From the NCBI GenBank assembly GCA_012032575.1, contig JAAUSP010000104.1, positions 1-16,739 of the forward strand: a stretch of DNA of 16,739 nucleotides, read 5' to 3'. A program made the position numbers and the translations under genes. Below the pieces are notes generated by a model. It searched no databases. It was given only the letters and a program-made list of their open reading frames with translations, and was not told the DNA's origin. Numbering within the stretch: the stretch's first letter is position 1; every line of letters starts with the position of its first letter. This document shows positions 7,133-16,739 of this stretch, in pieces. Origin of the DNA: Anaerolineales bacterium. GTDB taxonomy: Bacteria > Chloroflexota > Anaerolineae > 4572-78 > J111.

Positions 7133-8737
7133 ATGCCCTCTGGCTGGCGTTCCCCCTTCTTTTTTCTGATCCTGGCAGTCTATTTGCTCGCCGGAGTCCT
7201 TTTTGCCACCCTCACCCCCCCTTGGCAGGCACCCGACGAACCGGCCCACTACAACTACATTCGTTATCTGACGCGCCAGGGCAGCTTTCCCGAATTGGTC
7301 AGCCGCTGCTATAACCAGGCGTATCTGGAACAATTGAAGTCGCAGCGCTTTCCGCCGGAATTGCCGCTGGACAGTGTTTGTTATGAATTCCACCAGCCGC
7401 CGCTGTATTATCTGCTAACGGCCCCCATTTTCAGTTTGAGCGGCGGCTCGCTGCTCGCGCTCAGGCTGGCGTCGGTGCTGTTGGGAGCGGGAGTCGTTGC
7501 TCTGGCCTGGGGAATCGCCCGGACTATTTTTCCCCACTGGCCGTCTATTTTTTACGGGACAGCCGCTTTTGTCGCCTTCACACCGATGCATGTAGCCATG
7601 CTGGCTTCGGTCAACAATGACGCGCTGGCCGAGTTGATTTTGGCGGCCCTGCTATTCCTGCTGACCCGGCGGGTGATGCTCCCCGACTCAGCCACTATTC
7701 GGGGTGATATTACCCTGGGGATTTTGTTGGGGTTAGGTCTCATCACCAAAACAACCGTTTACATTGCCGTTCCGCTGGTGGGGGTGGCGTTGTGGCTGGC
7801 GGCGAAGAGCACGCAGGGGGGCAAGGGGGCACACCCCTTCGGGTGCGCCGAAGGGCGGAGGGAGCAGGGGAGCAGAGGGGTGGATTGGTCTGTTTTGGTC
7901 CGGCAGGGGTTGATGGTGTTTGGAGTGGCGCTGGTGATGGCCTTGCCCTGGTATGGGCGCAATGCGGCGCTATACGGCAATCTGGACATATTGGGGCTGG
8001 GCCGGCACGATGCCGTGGTGGTCGGTCAACTACGCACCGCCGATCTGTTGGCCCAGGTGGGCTGGCCGGCTTATCTACAGAATTTTTTAACCACCACCTT
8101 TCACAGCTTTTGGGGCCAATTCGGCTGGATGGCCGTGCCGATGAGCGAGCGGGTGTATCTGGCCTTGACTTTGTTGACGGTAACGGCGTTTGTGGGGTGT
8201 TTGCTGGGGATCGGGAGATTGGAGATTCGAGACAGTGTGCCCATTGGGTATTGGAGATTGGGAGAAAACTCCAATTCGCCCCAACAAAACGTATCACGTA
8301 TCACGCATCACGCATCACGCTCTGCCCTGGCCCTCTTGTCCTTCACCATCGTCCTGATGCTGCTCGGCTATCTCTGGTACAATCTGGAGTTTGCCCAGTT
8401 TCAGGGGCGTTATCTGTTTCCGGCGTTGATCCCGTTGGGCCTGTTTTTTTCGCTGGGGTTGTACACAGCTTTCTTGCCGCGCCGGACCTGGCTGCTGGTG
8501 GGAGGCTTGGCCCTGGCCCTGGCCTGGATCATTGTGACCGGTCTTATGCAGGGCGATGTGGACCTGTGGGCGGTGGTAATTGTCGGGTTGCCCCTGGCCC
8601 TGGCAGGAGCGCGAGTGGGGCTGGCCTCGCGCTGGCCGGTTCCGGCTGCGTGGCTGCTGTTGGCGGTTTATACGGGATTAGCCTTACTGACGCTCATCAG
8701 CCCCTTCTGGTATGTAATCCCCTACCTTTCACGGTGA
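7133..8737 (+). CDS. Polytopic membrane glycosyltransferase-like protein (DUF2142/GT-C type)
   Basis: A membrane protein of about 534 residues with many hydrophobic helices, of the kind that transfers sugars from lipid-linked donors to cell-surface targets. Helix 1 (FFFLILAVYLLAGVLFATL) is followed by PPWQAPDEPAHYNYI, where the acidic DE resembles the GT-C catalytic loop motif, then FHQPPLYYLLTAP and ASVNNDALAELILAALLF. These are typical of DUF2142/PMT-like proteins. I chose the ATG at 7133; a TTG at 7130 is also in frame, and the ribosome site is weak. Two soluble segments, at about residues 223-250 and 359-396, are encoded by repeat DNA lying in frame between helices. The frame is otherwise intact. 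Donor and acceptor are unknown. It ends 10 bases before the RNase H gene. Confidence 0.82.
   Translation: MPSGWRSPFFFLILAVYLLAGVLFATLTPPWQAPDEPAHYNYIRYLTRQGSFPELVSRCYNQAYLEQLKSQRFPPELPLDSVCYEFHQPPLYYLLTAPIFSLSGGSLLALRLASVLLGAGVVALAWGIARTIFPHWPSIFYGTAAFVAFTPMHVAMLASVNNDALAELILAALLFLLTRRVMLPDSATIRGDITLGILLGLGLITKTTVYIAVPLVGVALWLAAKSTQGGKGAHPFGCAEGRREQGSRGVDWSVLVRQGLMVFGVALVMALPWYGRNAALYGNLDILGLGRHDAVVVGQLRTADLLAQVGWPAYLQNFLTTTFHSFWGQFGWMAVPMSERVYLALTLLTVTAFVGCLLGIGRLEIRDSVPIGYWRLGENSNSPQQNVSRITHHASRSALALLSFTIVLMLLGYLWYNLEFAQFQGRYLFPALIPLGLFFSLGLYTAFLPRRTWLLVGGLALALAWIIVTGLMQGDVDLWAVVIVGLPLALAGARVGLASRWPVPAAWLLLAVYTGLALLTLISPFWYVIPYLSR
7812..7881. repeat. G-rich in-frame repeat inside the glycosyltransferase gene
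   Basis: The segment is built from GCA/AGC-spaced G runs (CAGGGGGGCAAGGGGGCA and GGAGCAGGGGAGCAGAGGGG). It holds a hairpin of GGCACACCC against GGGTGCGCC with a CTTC loop. It encodes a Gly/Arg-rich hydrophilic stretch with no membrane helix. The composition is unlike the flanking coding sequence. Confidence 0.6.
8213..8318. repeat. Heptamer repeat mosaic inside the glycosyltransferase gene
   Basis: GGGAGATTGGAGATT (8213-8227) and a second GGAGATT at 8253-8259 match the intergenic repeats elsewhere in the window. ATTGGAG (8250-8256) pairs with CTCCAAT (8270-8276). At 8291-8318 the heptamer GTATCAC/GCATCAC occurs four times in tandem. The reading frame passes through all of it, giving a hydrophilic segment of about 37 residues between two membrane helices. 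Confidence 0.75.
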
Positions 8738-8747
8738 CAGAGAATAA

Positions 8748-9359
8748 ATGGCAAAAACCAAGTTTTATGTAGTCTGGACCGGCCGAAAACCGGGAATCTA
8801 CCGAACCTGGGACGAGTGCGCGGCCCAGGTGAACGGCTTTCCGGGGGCCAAATATAAATCATTTGAGAGCGAGAAAGAAGCCCGGGCTGCTTTTCAACAA
8901 GTGTGGCAGCAGCATATCGGGATCAAACCGACTCCGGCCGATCTGCCGCCGGAAGTCATTCGCGATAGCATTGCTGTGGATGCGGCCTGCGACGGCAGCC
9001 CCGGCAACCTGGAATATCGCGGGGTGCAGACCGGAACGGGCACGGAGGTTTTTCACATTGGCCCGCTTAAAAACGGTACCAACAACCTGGGCGAATTCCT
9101 GGCAATTGTGCATGCCCTGGCTTGGTTGAAGCAGGCAGGCAAGTCCAGCCCCATCTACTCTGATTCGCGCATTGCCCGCAATTGGGTCAAAGAGAAAACC
9201 GTCCGTTCCAAGCTGCCCCGCACCGAACAAACTGCTGACGTGTGGCAGCGGGTAGATCACGCTCTGCAATGGCTTGAAACTAATACCTATCCAAACGCAA
9301 TCCTGGAATGGAAAACTGAAGCCTGGGGAGAAAATCGAGCTGATTTTGGACGAAAATGA
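8748..9359 (+). CDS. Viroplasmin-domain ribonuclease H
   Basis: Cleaves the RNA strand of RNA-DNA hybrids. The N-terminal residues 4-50 (KFYVVWTGRKPGIYRTWDEC ... FESEKEARAAF) form a caulimovirus viroplasmin-like hybrid-binding domain. The RNase H fold then follows with all four expected acidic residues: Asp78 (VDAACDGSPG), Glu116 (NNLGEFLAIVHAL), Asp139 (YSDSRIA) and Asp199 (GENRADFGRK). The 203-residue length fits two-domain type 1 enzymes of bacteria and eukaryotes. The ATG at 8748 lies 10 bases after the glycosyltransferase stop, so the two are probably cotranscribed. The role may be R-loop or primer removal. Whether this is the genome's only RNase HI cannot be seen here. Confidence 0.92.
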   Translation: MAKTKFYVVWTGRKPGIYRTWDECAAQVNGFPGAKYKSFESEKEARAAFQQVWQQHIGIKPTPADLPPEVIRDSIAVDAACDGSPGNLEYRGVQTGTGTEVFHIGPLKNGTNNLGEFLAIVHALAWLKQAGKSSPIYSDSRIARNWVKEKTVRSKLPRTEQTADVWQRVDHALQWLETNTYPNAILEWKTEAWGENRADFGRK

Positions 9360-9401
9360 AGAAAGAATCTTTTAGGAGCGTGGTTAAATAACTTACCCAT
9401 T

Positions 9402-9449
9402 GGGGAGATTGGAGATTGGAGATTATTAGCCTGAATCTCTAATCTCCCC
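9402..9449. repeat. GGAGATT-type inverted repeat between convergent genes
   Basis: GGGGAGATTGGAGATT (9402-9417) pairs with AATCTCTAATCTCCCC (9434-9449) over 16 bases with one mismatch, around a 16-base loop that holds another GGAGATT. It lies between the convergent RNase H and transglutaminase genes. It could slow RNA polymerase in both directions, but neither side has a T-run. Confidence 0.85.
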
Positions 9450-9481
9450 TGAGTTAGATGAATTACTTAAATTCTCGTTTC

Positions 9482-11802
9482 TTAGCGGCGCAGCCACTTG
9501 GGTAGGTGTCGTTTGAAAACTGCCTTGACCATCTCCGGGTGGAGCCGCTGCCAGGCGCTGTCGCCTTCGTAAACCATGGTTGAAGCAGAACCACCGGGGA
9601 CGTGCTCAGGGCTAAAGGTTCGGCGCACGTAATCTTCGGTAATGAGTTCGATTTCCTGCCGGCGGCTGGGCAAACGTCGCTGCAGCAGCGCGGCGTGCTC
9701 ATAGGGCGTATGCCAGGGGCGGATGGCCGCGCCCATCCAGGCGGCCAGGCGCAGCATGCGCTGGTACAGCTTGAGACTGTCGCCGGTGGGTTGGATTTGA
9801 TGCCGCCACCACAGCCCGCTGGCCGCCAGCGTCGCTAACAAAACCACCCCGATCAAAATCGCCCCCCAGTTGATGACCGAGCGCGAAACGTTGATTTGAG
9901 CGCCCACCCAGGGAATATCAAAGGTAAACGGGCCGCTGGCGACATCCTGGCCCTGCTCGATCAACTCTTCCAGACCCTGCGGCCGTTCGCGCTGACCGGG
10001 AAGGTCGTTGGGGTTGGGTGATGCCGGAAAGGTCGCTCCGGCTGCGCTGGCATCGCCGGCGGGGCGGACAATACCGGGTTGGGCAGCCGTCGGCTCAAAT
10101 TCAATCCAGCCGAATTGGGGAAAATAAACTTCCACCCAGGAGTGGGCGTCGGCGTTGACCACCTGATAGACGTTTTGTTCGACGTCGAAGGTCCCCTGTG
10201 CAAAGCCTACGGCAAAGCGGGCCGGAATACCCAGTGAGCGCAGCATAACGATCATCGCCGAGGCGTAGTAGTCGCAGTACGCTTCTTTGACCTCGAATAA
10301 AACATAATCCACCCGGTCTACGCCCGGCGGGGGAGCGGTCAGCTTTTCATTGTACTTGATTTCGCGGCGCAGGTAGGCTTCAATGGCGCGGGCTTTGTCG
10401 TAGGCATTATCGTGGGGATCGCCCAGTTCATGAGCCAGGGCACGGGTGCGCCCGGTGACGTTATCGGGTAGTTGGAGATAACGCGCTTTGACCCAGGCAG
10501 GATAATCGGTCCCGGCTGTCTGAAGCTGGCTGACACTCGCCTGGCTGGCCGCCGAAACCACCTGATAACTCTCGCCGCTGTCTATGGCGGCATTGCTGCG
10601 GATGTAGGTGATCTCCTCTACCCAGGGTTCACCAATATCGGGCCAGACCGGCCGGTTAACCTGAATGATTTCCTCACGCGGCAGGGCATTAAAGGTCACT
10701 TTGGCGCTGCGGTCCAGATTGATCACCTGCCCCAGCGCGTAAAGTACCGTCGCTTGATCGCGATAAAAAGTAAAAGTCTGGGTTACGGGGATGCGGGCCT
10801 CAAAAAAAGGCAGCGACAGGGCTGTGCCCGGCCCAAAGCCGGCGGAGTCACCGTCATTATTGCGCCAGCCGAAGCCGCTGTATTGGTCATACACAGTGGC
10901 CCGCCAGTAGCGGCCGGGGCCTTCAACGTTGACATTCATAACCGGCTCGTTGGTCAGGCGGCGCGGCCGCCCAGACTGAGTGACGTGCCGAAACCATCCA
11001 CGATGCCGGTATCTTTGTAGTTCAAATCGGCAAAGAGCCGGTTCCACTCGCCCTGCATCTCACGCCACGAGCCTTGAAAATTGTCCAGCAGGCCCAGCGA
11101 TTTGGCCGCAGCAATGGGTGGGGTGAGCCAGGCCAGGGCGATGACCAGGGCCGAGAAAATAAAGCCGTCGCGCAGAAAATCAAAACTGATGTCGGGCCGG
11201 AAGAAGACGCCTTCGGCGCGCCATTGGGCTTCCTGCTTAAACAGGTTAAAGCGAATAGCCAGCAGCAGCGCCAGCAGAATGAAGATAATAAACCACAGGG
11301 TCACATCGTTGGGGGCGTAATAGAGATTAATCAGCAGGACGAGTCCACCGGGAACCACGGCCTGCCAGACCTTGCCCGACCGGAACAGAAACCAGAGGGT
11401 CAGGTAGCCCATGCCCCAGACAATCACCCCCATTTGCAGGATAAACATCATGTTATCGTAGCTGGTGCCGCCCTGTACCGCCTGGCTGTACCAGTAATTG
11501 AGCCGGAAAGCCAGATTTTGCCAGCGTTCCAGCCAGGTATAATGAGCCGGCAGCAACCGGCTGGTAACCCAGAACGACCAGCCCACGCCGATGATGATAC
11601 TAAAGATATGGGCAATGAAGCCGGGCAGAATACTGCGGGCCAGCATCAACCCAATGACAATAGACCCCAGCCCCACAAAGGTAATGATGTTGAGTCCGTC
11701 GGTCCAGCCGGTTGCGCCGACGGCCCAGGTTACGGTCATTACCAGAGCAGCGGCGAGCAGGATAACAGAGCGCGAGCGGTCTAAGCTGAGACGTTTATCC
11801 AT
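9482..11802 (-). CDS. Transglutaminase-like membrane protein (DUF3488/TgpA type), frameshifted
   Basis: The N-terminal part (11802 to about 10970) has about six to seven hydrophobic helices typical of DUF3488/TgpA. It runs into a stop after SLSLGGRAA. The other frame continues as RRLTNEPVMNVNVEGPGRYW, so one base is missing near 10958-10972, in GC-rich DNA. Joined, it is about 773 residues. The extracytoplasmic transglutaminase core has Cys in AYCDYYASAMIVMLRSLGIP (about residue 510) and His in DAHSWVEVYF (about 553); the third catalytic position is Glu in WIEFEPTA, where Asp is more common. A last helix (INWGAILIGVVLLATLAASG) and a cytosolic DUF4129-like tail follow. The start ATG at 11802 has no clear SD. 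It could cleave or crosslink surface peptides; in other bacteria such genes often sit beside MoxR/DUF58 genes, which are absent here. Confidence 0.9.
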
Positions 11803-12160
11803 ACCGTTTGTTTTCTATCCAATTTGAGCAGTTCGTAGATAATCTATTTTTAATCGAAAAGACTAAAAGAACATTAAAAATGAAGCAGGTTCTCTTGGGC
11901 AGGCAAAGGAAATAGGGATACAGCTATAGGTAAATTATAGGATTACCCCAGTAAAAGCAAAAAACAGCCGATGATAATGGCCCTCAGTGTAATTTTGGGG
12001 CTAATTTCTCCATAGGATGGCCTGGTGGTGTATGTGACCGCCAGAAGGGTTGAAAAAATGAAAGACCTGGCTGATCTGGAGGCCGTCCCGTTGAGTCATT
12101 TGTAGACCAGACCAGACCAGACTATAATATGGATAAATCTCAAAAAATCGAGGAGGATAA
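11803..12160. other. 358-base gap with little recognisable content
   Basis: No complete gene is convincing here. At 12016-12105 a plus-strand frame of 29 codons reads protein-like (VVYVTARRVEKMKDLADLEA, then VPLSHL and a stop) with no good start; it may be a gene remnant. On the minus strand an isolated TATAAT lies near 11934-11939 without a good -35. The toxin-antitoxin promoter occupies 12100-12128. Confidence 0.4.
12100..12128 (+). promoter_or_regulatory. Toxin-antitoxin promoter with pentamer-repeat spacer
   Basis: TTGTAG (12100-12105), a 17-base spacer and TATAAT (12123-12128) form a sigma70-like promoter 32 bases before the antitoxin ATG. The spacer consists of tandem ACCAG units (12106-12122, about 3.4 copies). 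A perfect AGGAGG ribosome site follows at 12151-12156. Confidence 0.65.
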
Positions 12161-12424
12161 ATGGTTATTACCAATATCTCAGAAGCCAAAGCAACGTTAT
12201 CCAAATTAATTGAACAAGTGTTAAACGGCCAAGAGGTGATTATTGGGAAAGCGGGTAAACCTGTGGCGAAGCTTGTACCATACATCCAGGACCCAAGCCC
12301 ACGGAAGTTGGGTGCTGGTCAATGGCAAGGCAAAATCTGGATGGCCGATGATTTTGATGATTTACCTGATGATGTGTTGAAGCTTTTTACCGGAGACACG
12401 GAAGACAATGAATCTTCTGCTTGA
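12161..12424 (+). CDS. Phd/YefM-family antitoxin
   Basis: Binds and neutralises the downstream PIN toxin and usually represses its own promoter. The 87 residues start with the Phd fold signature NISEAKATLSKLIEQVLNGQ, then EVIIGKAGKPVAKLVPY. The C-terminal half is acidic (MADDFDDLPDDVLKLF) and typically wraps the toxin. The ATG at 12161 has an AGGAGG ribosome site at ideal spacing. It overlaps the toxin start by 17 bases, implying translational coupling. The frame is intact. Confidence 0.93.
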   Translation: MVITNISEAKATLSKLIEQVLNGQEVIIGKAGKPVAKLVPYIQDPSPRKLGAGQWQGKIWMADDFDDLPDDVLKLFTGDTEDNESSA

Positions 12425-12788
12425 TACCCATACATTTTTGTGGGCCATTGATAATAACCCCAGCCTCTCCCCAGAAGCTCGCGCGGCCATAACCAACGGT
12501 AATAATATGGTCTTTGTGAGCGCCGCCACTGCATGGGAAATTTCAATCAAGAAGGCGCTCGGCAAATTGGCTATTCCAGGGGGAAGTTATCTGGATGAAC
12601 TGAAGGTACACCGTTTTACGCCGCTGGATATTACCAGCGAACACGCCTTGGCCGTTGAGAATTTACCTCAGCACCATAAAGATCCATTTGATAGATTGTT
12701 GATCGCCCAAGCGCAACTAGAGAGTCTGACTCTGGTTACCAGAGACCCCAGAATCAAACAATATGCGGTACAGATTATTGAGACATAA
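12408..12788 (+). CDS. PIN-domain ribonuclease toxin, VapC type
   Basis: A Mg-dependent RNase that inhibits translation when free of antitoxin. The 126 residues match the family. Expected PIN acidic residues are visible: Asp6 (LLLDTHTFLWA), Glu44 (SAATAWEISIKKALGKL), Asp93 and Asp96 (HHKDPFDRLLIAQA) and Asp114 (TLVTRDPRI). Its ATG lies inside the antitoxin gene. The family that pairs with Phd-type antitoxins is well known; the cleaved RNA cannot be predicted from sequence. The gene is complete and apparently active. Confidence 0.94.
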   Translation: MNLLLDTHTFLWAIDNNPSLSPEARAAITNGNNMVFVSAATAWEISIKKALGKLAIPGGSYLDELKVHRFTPLDITSEHALAVENLPQHHKDPFDRLLIAQAQLESLTLVTRDPRIKQYAVQIIET

Positions 12789-12830
12789 ATGACCGGAATG
12801 GCCTAAGGGGTGCTCATCGCTGAACTCACC

Positions 12831-15900
<3,070 letters not shown>

Positions 15901-15923
15901 GCCAGTTATAACACCTGTCAGGG

Positions 15924-15951
15924 ATTATAGCTTCGGGGAAGAGGGTGTCAA
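15924..15951 (-). promoter_or_regulatory. Consensus sigma70 promoter of the PBP gene
   Basis: On the minus strand, TTGACA (15946-15951), a 16-base spacer and TATAAT (15924-15929). Both boxes are perfect. Transcription would start near 15917, leaving a 5' leader of about 17 bases. Confidence 0.85.
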
Positions 15952-15988
15952 TAAAATAAAAAAAGGGTACAGTTTTCTGACCATACCC
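15952..15988 (-). terminator. Intrinsic terminator after infA
   Basis: On the minus strand GGGTA, a 4-base bulge and CAG pair across an AAAA loop with CTGTACCC (plus 15965-15988). A run of seven T, then ATTTTATT follows. It lies about 50 bases after the infA stop and overlaps the approach to the PBP promoter. Confidence 0.75.
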
Positions 15989-16036
15989 AACAAGGTCGCC
16001 CAAAAAGGAGAGAAGGGAGTGATTGGCTAGAGGATT

Positions 16037-16306
16037 TTACACTTCCTGTTCATCTTCCAACGCCCGGCCGGCGGCAGTATTGCTCTTGTAGCGATAAATA
16101 ATGCGTCCCCGATCCAGGTCATAGGGCGATAGTTCCACCCGGACTTTGTCGCCCAACAGCACCCGAATATAAAAGCGCCGCATTTTGCCCGACAGATAGG
16201 CCAAAACCGCATGTCCATTTTCTAACTTAACTTTAAAGCTGGTATTGGGCAGCGCTTCGACAATGGTGCCTTCCAACACTAGTTTTTCTTTGGTAACATC
16301 AGCCAT
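16037..16306 (-). CDS. infA: Translation initiation factor IF-1
   Basis: Binds the 30S A site and helps select the initiator tRNA. The S1-like OB fold is unmistakable: [60 protein letters not shown], then RYK. At 89 residues it is longer than the usual 71-73 because of an extra acidic tail ([15 protein letters not shown]). The ATG at 16306 follows AAAGGAGC. In many bacteria infA lies in the ribosomal protein operon (secY-adk-map-infA-rpmJ); here it stands alone between a PBP gene and a divergent gene, with its own promoter and a leader carrying a terminator hairpin. Confidence 0.96.
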   Translation of the reverse strand: MADVTKEKLVLEGTIVEALPNTSFKVKLENGHAVLAYLSGKMRRFYIRVLLGDKVRVELSPYDLDRGRIIYRYKSNTAAGRALEDEQEV

Positions 16307-16330
16307 ACAAGCTCCTTTCTCTAAAGCCTT

Positions 16331-16380
16331 AAAAAAACAAAAACCACCGACCCGCTCAGTCCAAGCATTGCTTCGGTGGT
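16331..16380 (-). terminator. Intrinsic terminator hairpin in the infA leader
   Basis: On the minus strand ACCACCGA (plus 16373-16380) pairs perfectly with TCGGTGGT (plus 16343-16350), followed by TTTTGTTTTTTT. It lies between the infA promoter and the infA ribosome site, so it either attenuates infA or ends a separate small RNA of about 100 bases. Confidence 0.8.
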
Positions 16381-16438
16381 CGGCGGTCGGTCGTCTGCGT
16401 TTATTTTAATTTTTGGTAATTTTAGATACCACCTCCCT

Positions 16439-16467
16439 ATTTTAGCAGACAGCCATATCCTTGTCAA
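16439..16467 (-). promoter_or_regulatory. Sigma70 promoter of infA
   Basis: On the minus strand, TTGACA (16462-16467), a 17-base spacer and TAAAAT (16439-16444). Transcription would start near 16432, about 126 bases before the infA ATG. Confidence 0.83.
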
Positions 16468-16520
16468 TTAATCACAGATTCGGAAGATTCTTTCCGACCT
16501 TCCGCTTTTCCAATCCCCCT

Positions 16521-16548
16521 TTGACATCCTGTCTGACCGGTTTATAAT
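16521..16548 (+). promoter_or_regulatory. Consensus sigma70 promoter of the rightmost gene
   Basis: TTGACA (16521-16526), a 16-base spacer and TATAAT (16543-16548), both perfect. It is divergent from the infA promoter. The predicted start point coincides with the ATG at 16556. Confidence 0.82.
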
Positions 16549-16555
16549 GGCCGGA

Positions 16556-16739
16556 ATGAAGCCTATTTTCAGCCAAATCTTAATTCTGGGCTGCTTGATT
16601 TTGGTGGTTCTGGCGGTCATCGGCCTGGCTGTTTTAAGCCTCGAGCCGGTCTGGCTGTCTTTGCCGGACTTTTCTGCCCAGGAGGAAGCCGTCATCACTT
16701 TAGCCACGCCCACTCCGGTGCCGACCTTCACCCCGACCC
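16556..16739 (+). CDS. N-terminus of a membrane-anchored protein with a Thr/Pro linker (partial)
   Basis: Only the first 61 codons are in the window. A short MKPIFSQ start leads into one hydrophobic helix (ILILGCLILVVLAVIGLAVL), then an extracytoplasmic segment with LATPTPVPTFTPT, the same Thr/Pro style as the PBP stalk. The helix could be an uncleaved anchor. The Cys inside it (LGCL) is not followed by a clear lipobox context. No ribosome site precedes the ATG, which sits 7 bases after the -10 box. Function is unknown. Confidence 0.7.
   Translation, partial: MKPIFSQILILGCLILVVLAVIGLAVLSLEPVWLSLPDFSAQEEAVITLATPTPVPTFTPT

Noticed and set aside
8291..8318. CRISPR array
   Set aside because: The 7-base tandem units have no spacers, and no cas genes are in the window.
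7792..8772. A 326-codon plus-strand ORF overlapping the glycosyltransferase gene
   Set aside because: It is Gly/Arg/Ala-rich with no family signature and lies out of frame with a protein that shows clear helices and motifs.
12001..12285. A 94-codon minus-strand ORF
   Set aside because: It overlaps the well-supported antitoxin gene and has no ribosome site.

Overview
The window looks like chromosomal DNA of a Chloroflexota bacterium, probably Anaerolineae-like. This is an inference from gene content and style: Thr-Pro-rich extracellular tails, a DUF3488-type transglutaminase, a DUF2142-like membrane glycosyltransferase, a viroplasmin-RNase H protein, and intergenic dyad repeats built from 7-8 nt units. 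There is no rRNA, tRNA, phage or IS element.

Layout. 1-1360 (+): 3' part of a receiver-PAS-histidine kinase. 1361-2896 (-): phosphoglycerate mutase gpmI, whose stop codon abuts the kinase stop. 3056-4171 (-): MalK/UgpC-type sugar ABC ATPase, ending in a strong terminator. 4271-5274 (-): LacI-family regulator, behind a consensus promoter with two matching operator-like dyads. 5401-5715 (-): a short transcription unit of promoter, strong SD with a 15-codon ORF, and terminator. 5760-6180: no convincing gene, possible coding remnant, nested inverted repeats. 6183-9359 (+): beta-hydroxyacid dehydrogenase, polytopic glycosyltransferase, RNase H. 9482-11802 (-): transglutaminase-like membrane protein. 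12161-12788 (+): Phd/VapC-type toxin-antitoxin pair. 12831-15900 (-): class A penicillin-binding protein. 16037-16306 (-): infA, with a leader that carries an intrinsic terminator. 16556-end (+): start of a membrane-anchored protein, apparently leaderless.

How the genes fit together. The LacI regulator and ABC ATPase form a likely carbohydrate-uptake control pair, but no permease or binding protein is present, so the ATPase may serve transporters encoded elsewhere. gpmI is glycolytic housekeeping. The PBP and infA are growth functions, each with its own sigma70-like promoter.

Two themes stand out. First, five genes carry apparent single-base frameshifts (six in all, two of them compensating), mostly at short homopolymers or GC-rich runs; uncorrected sequencing indels are more likely than true gene decay. 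Second, dyad repeats of 7-8 nt units (GGAGATT, GGAACTAA, GTATCAC types) occupy several intergenic gaps and also lie in frame inside the glycosyltransferase gene. I see no clear new defence or biosynthetic system. The best leads for new biology are the infA leader, the twin operators, the pentamer repeat in the toxin-antitoxin promoter, the short unit at 5401-5715, and the in-frame repeats.
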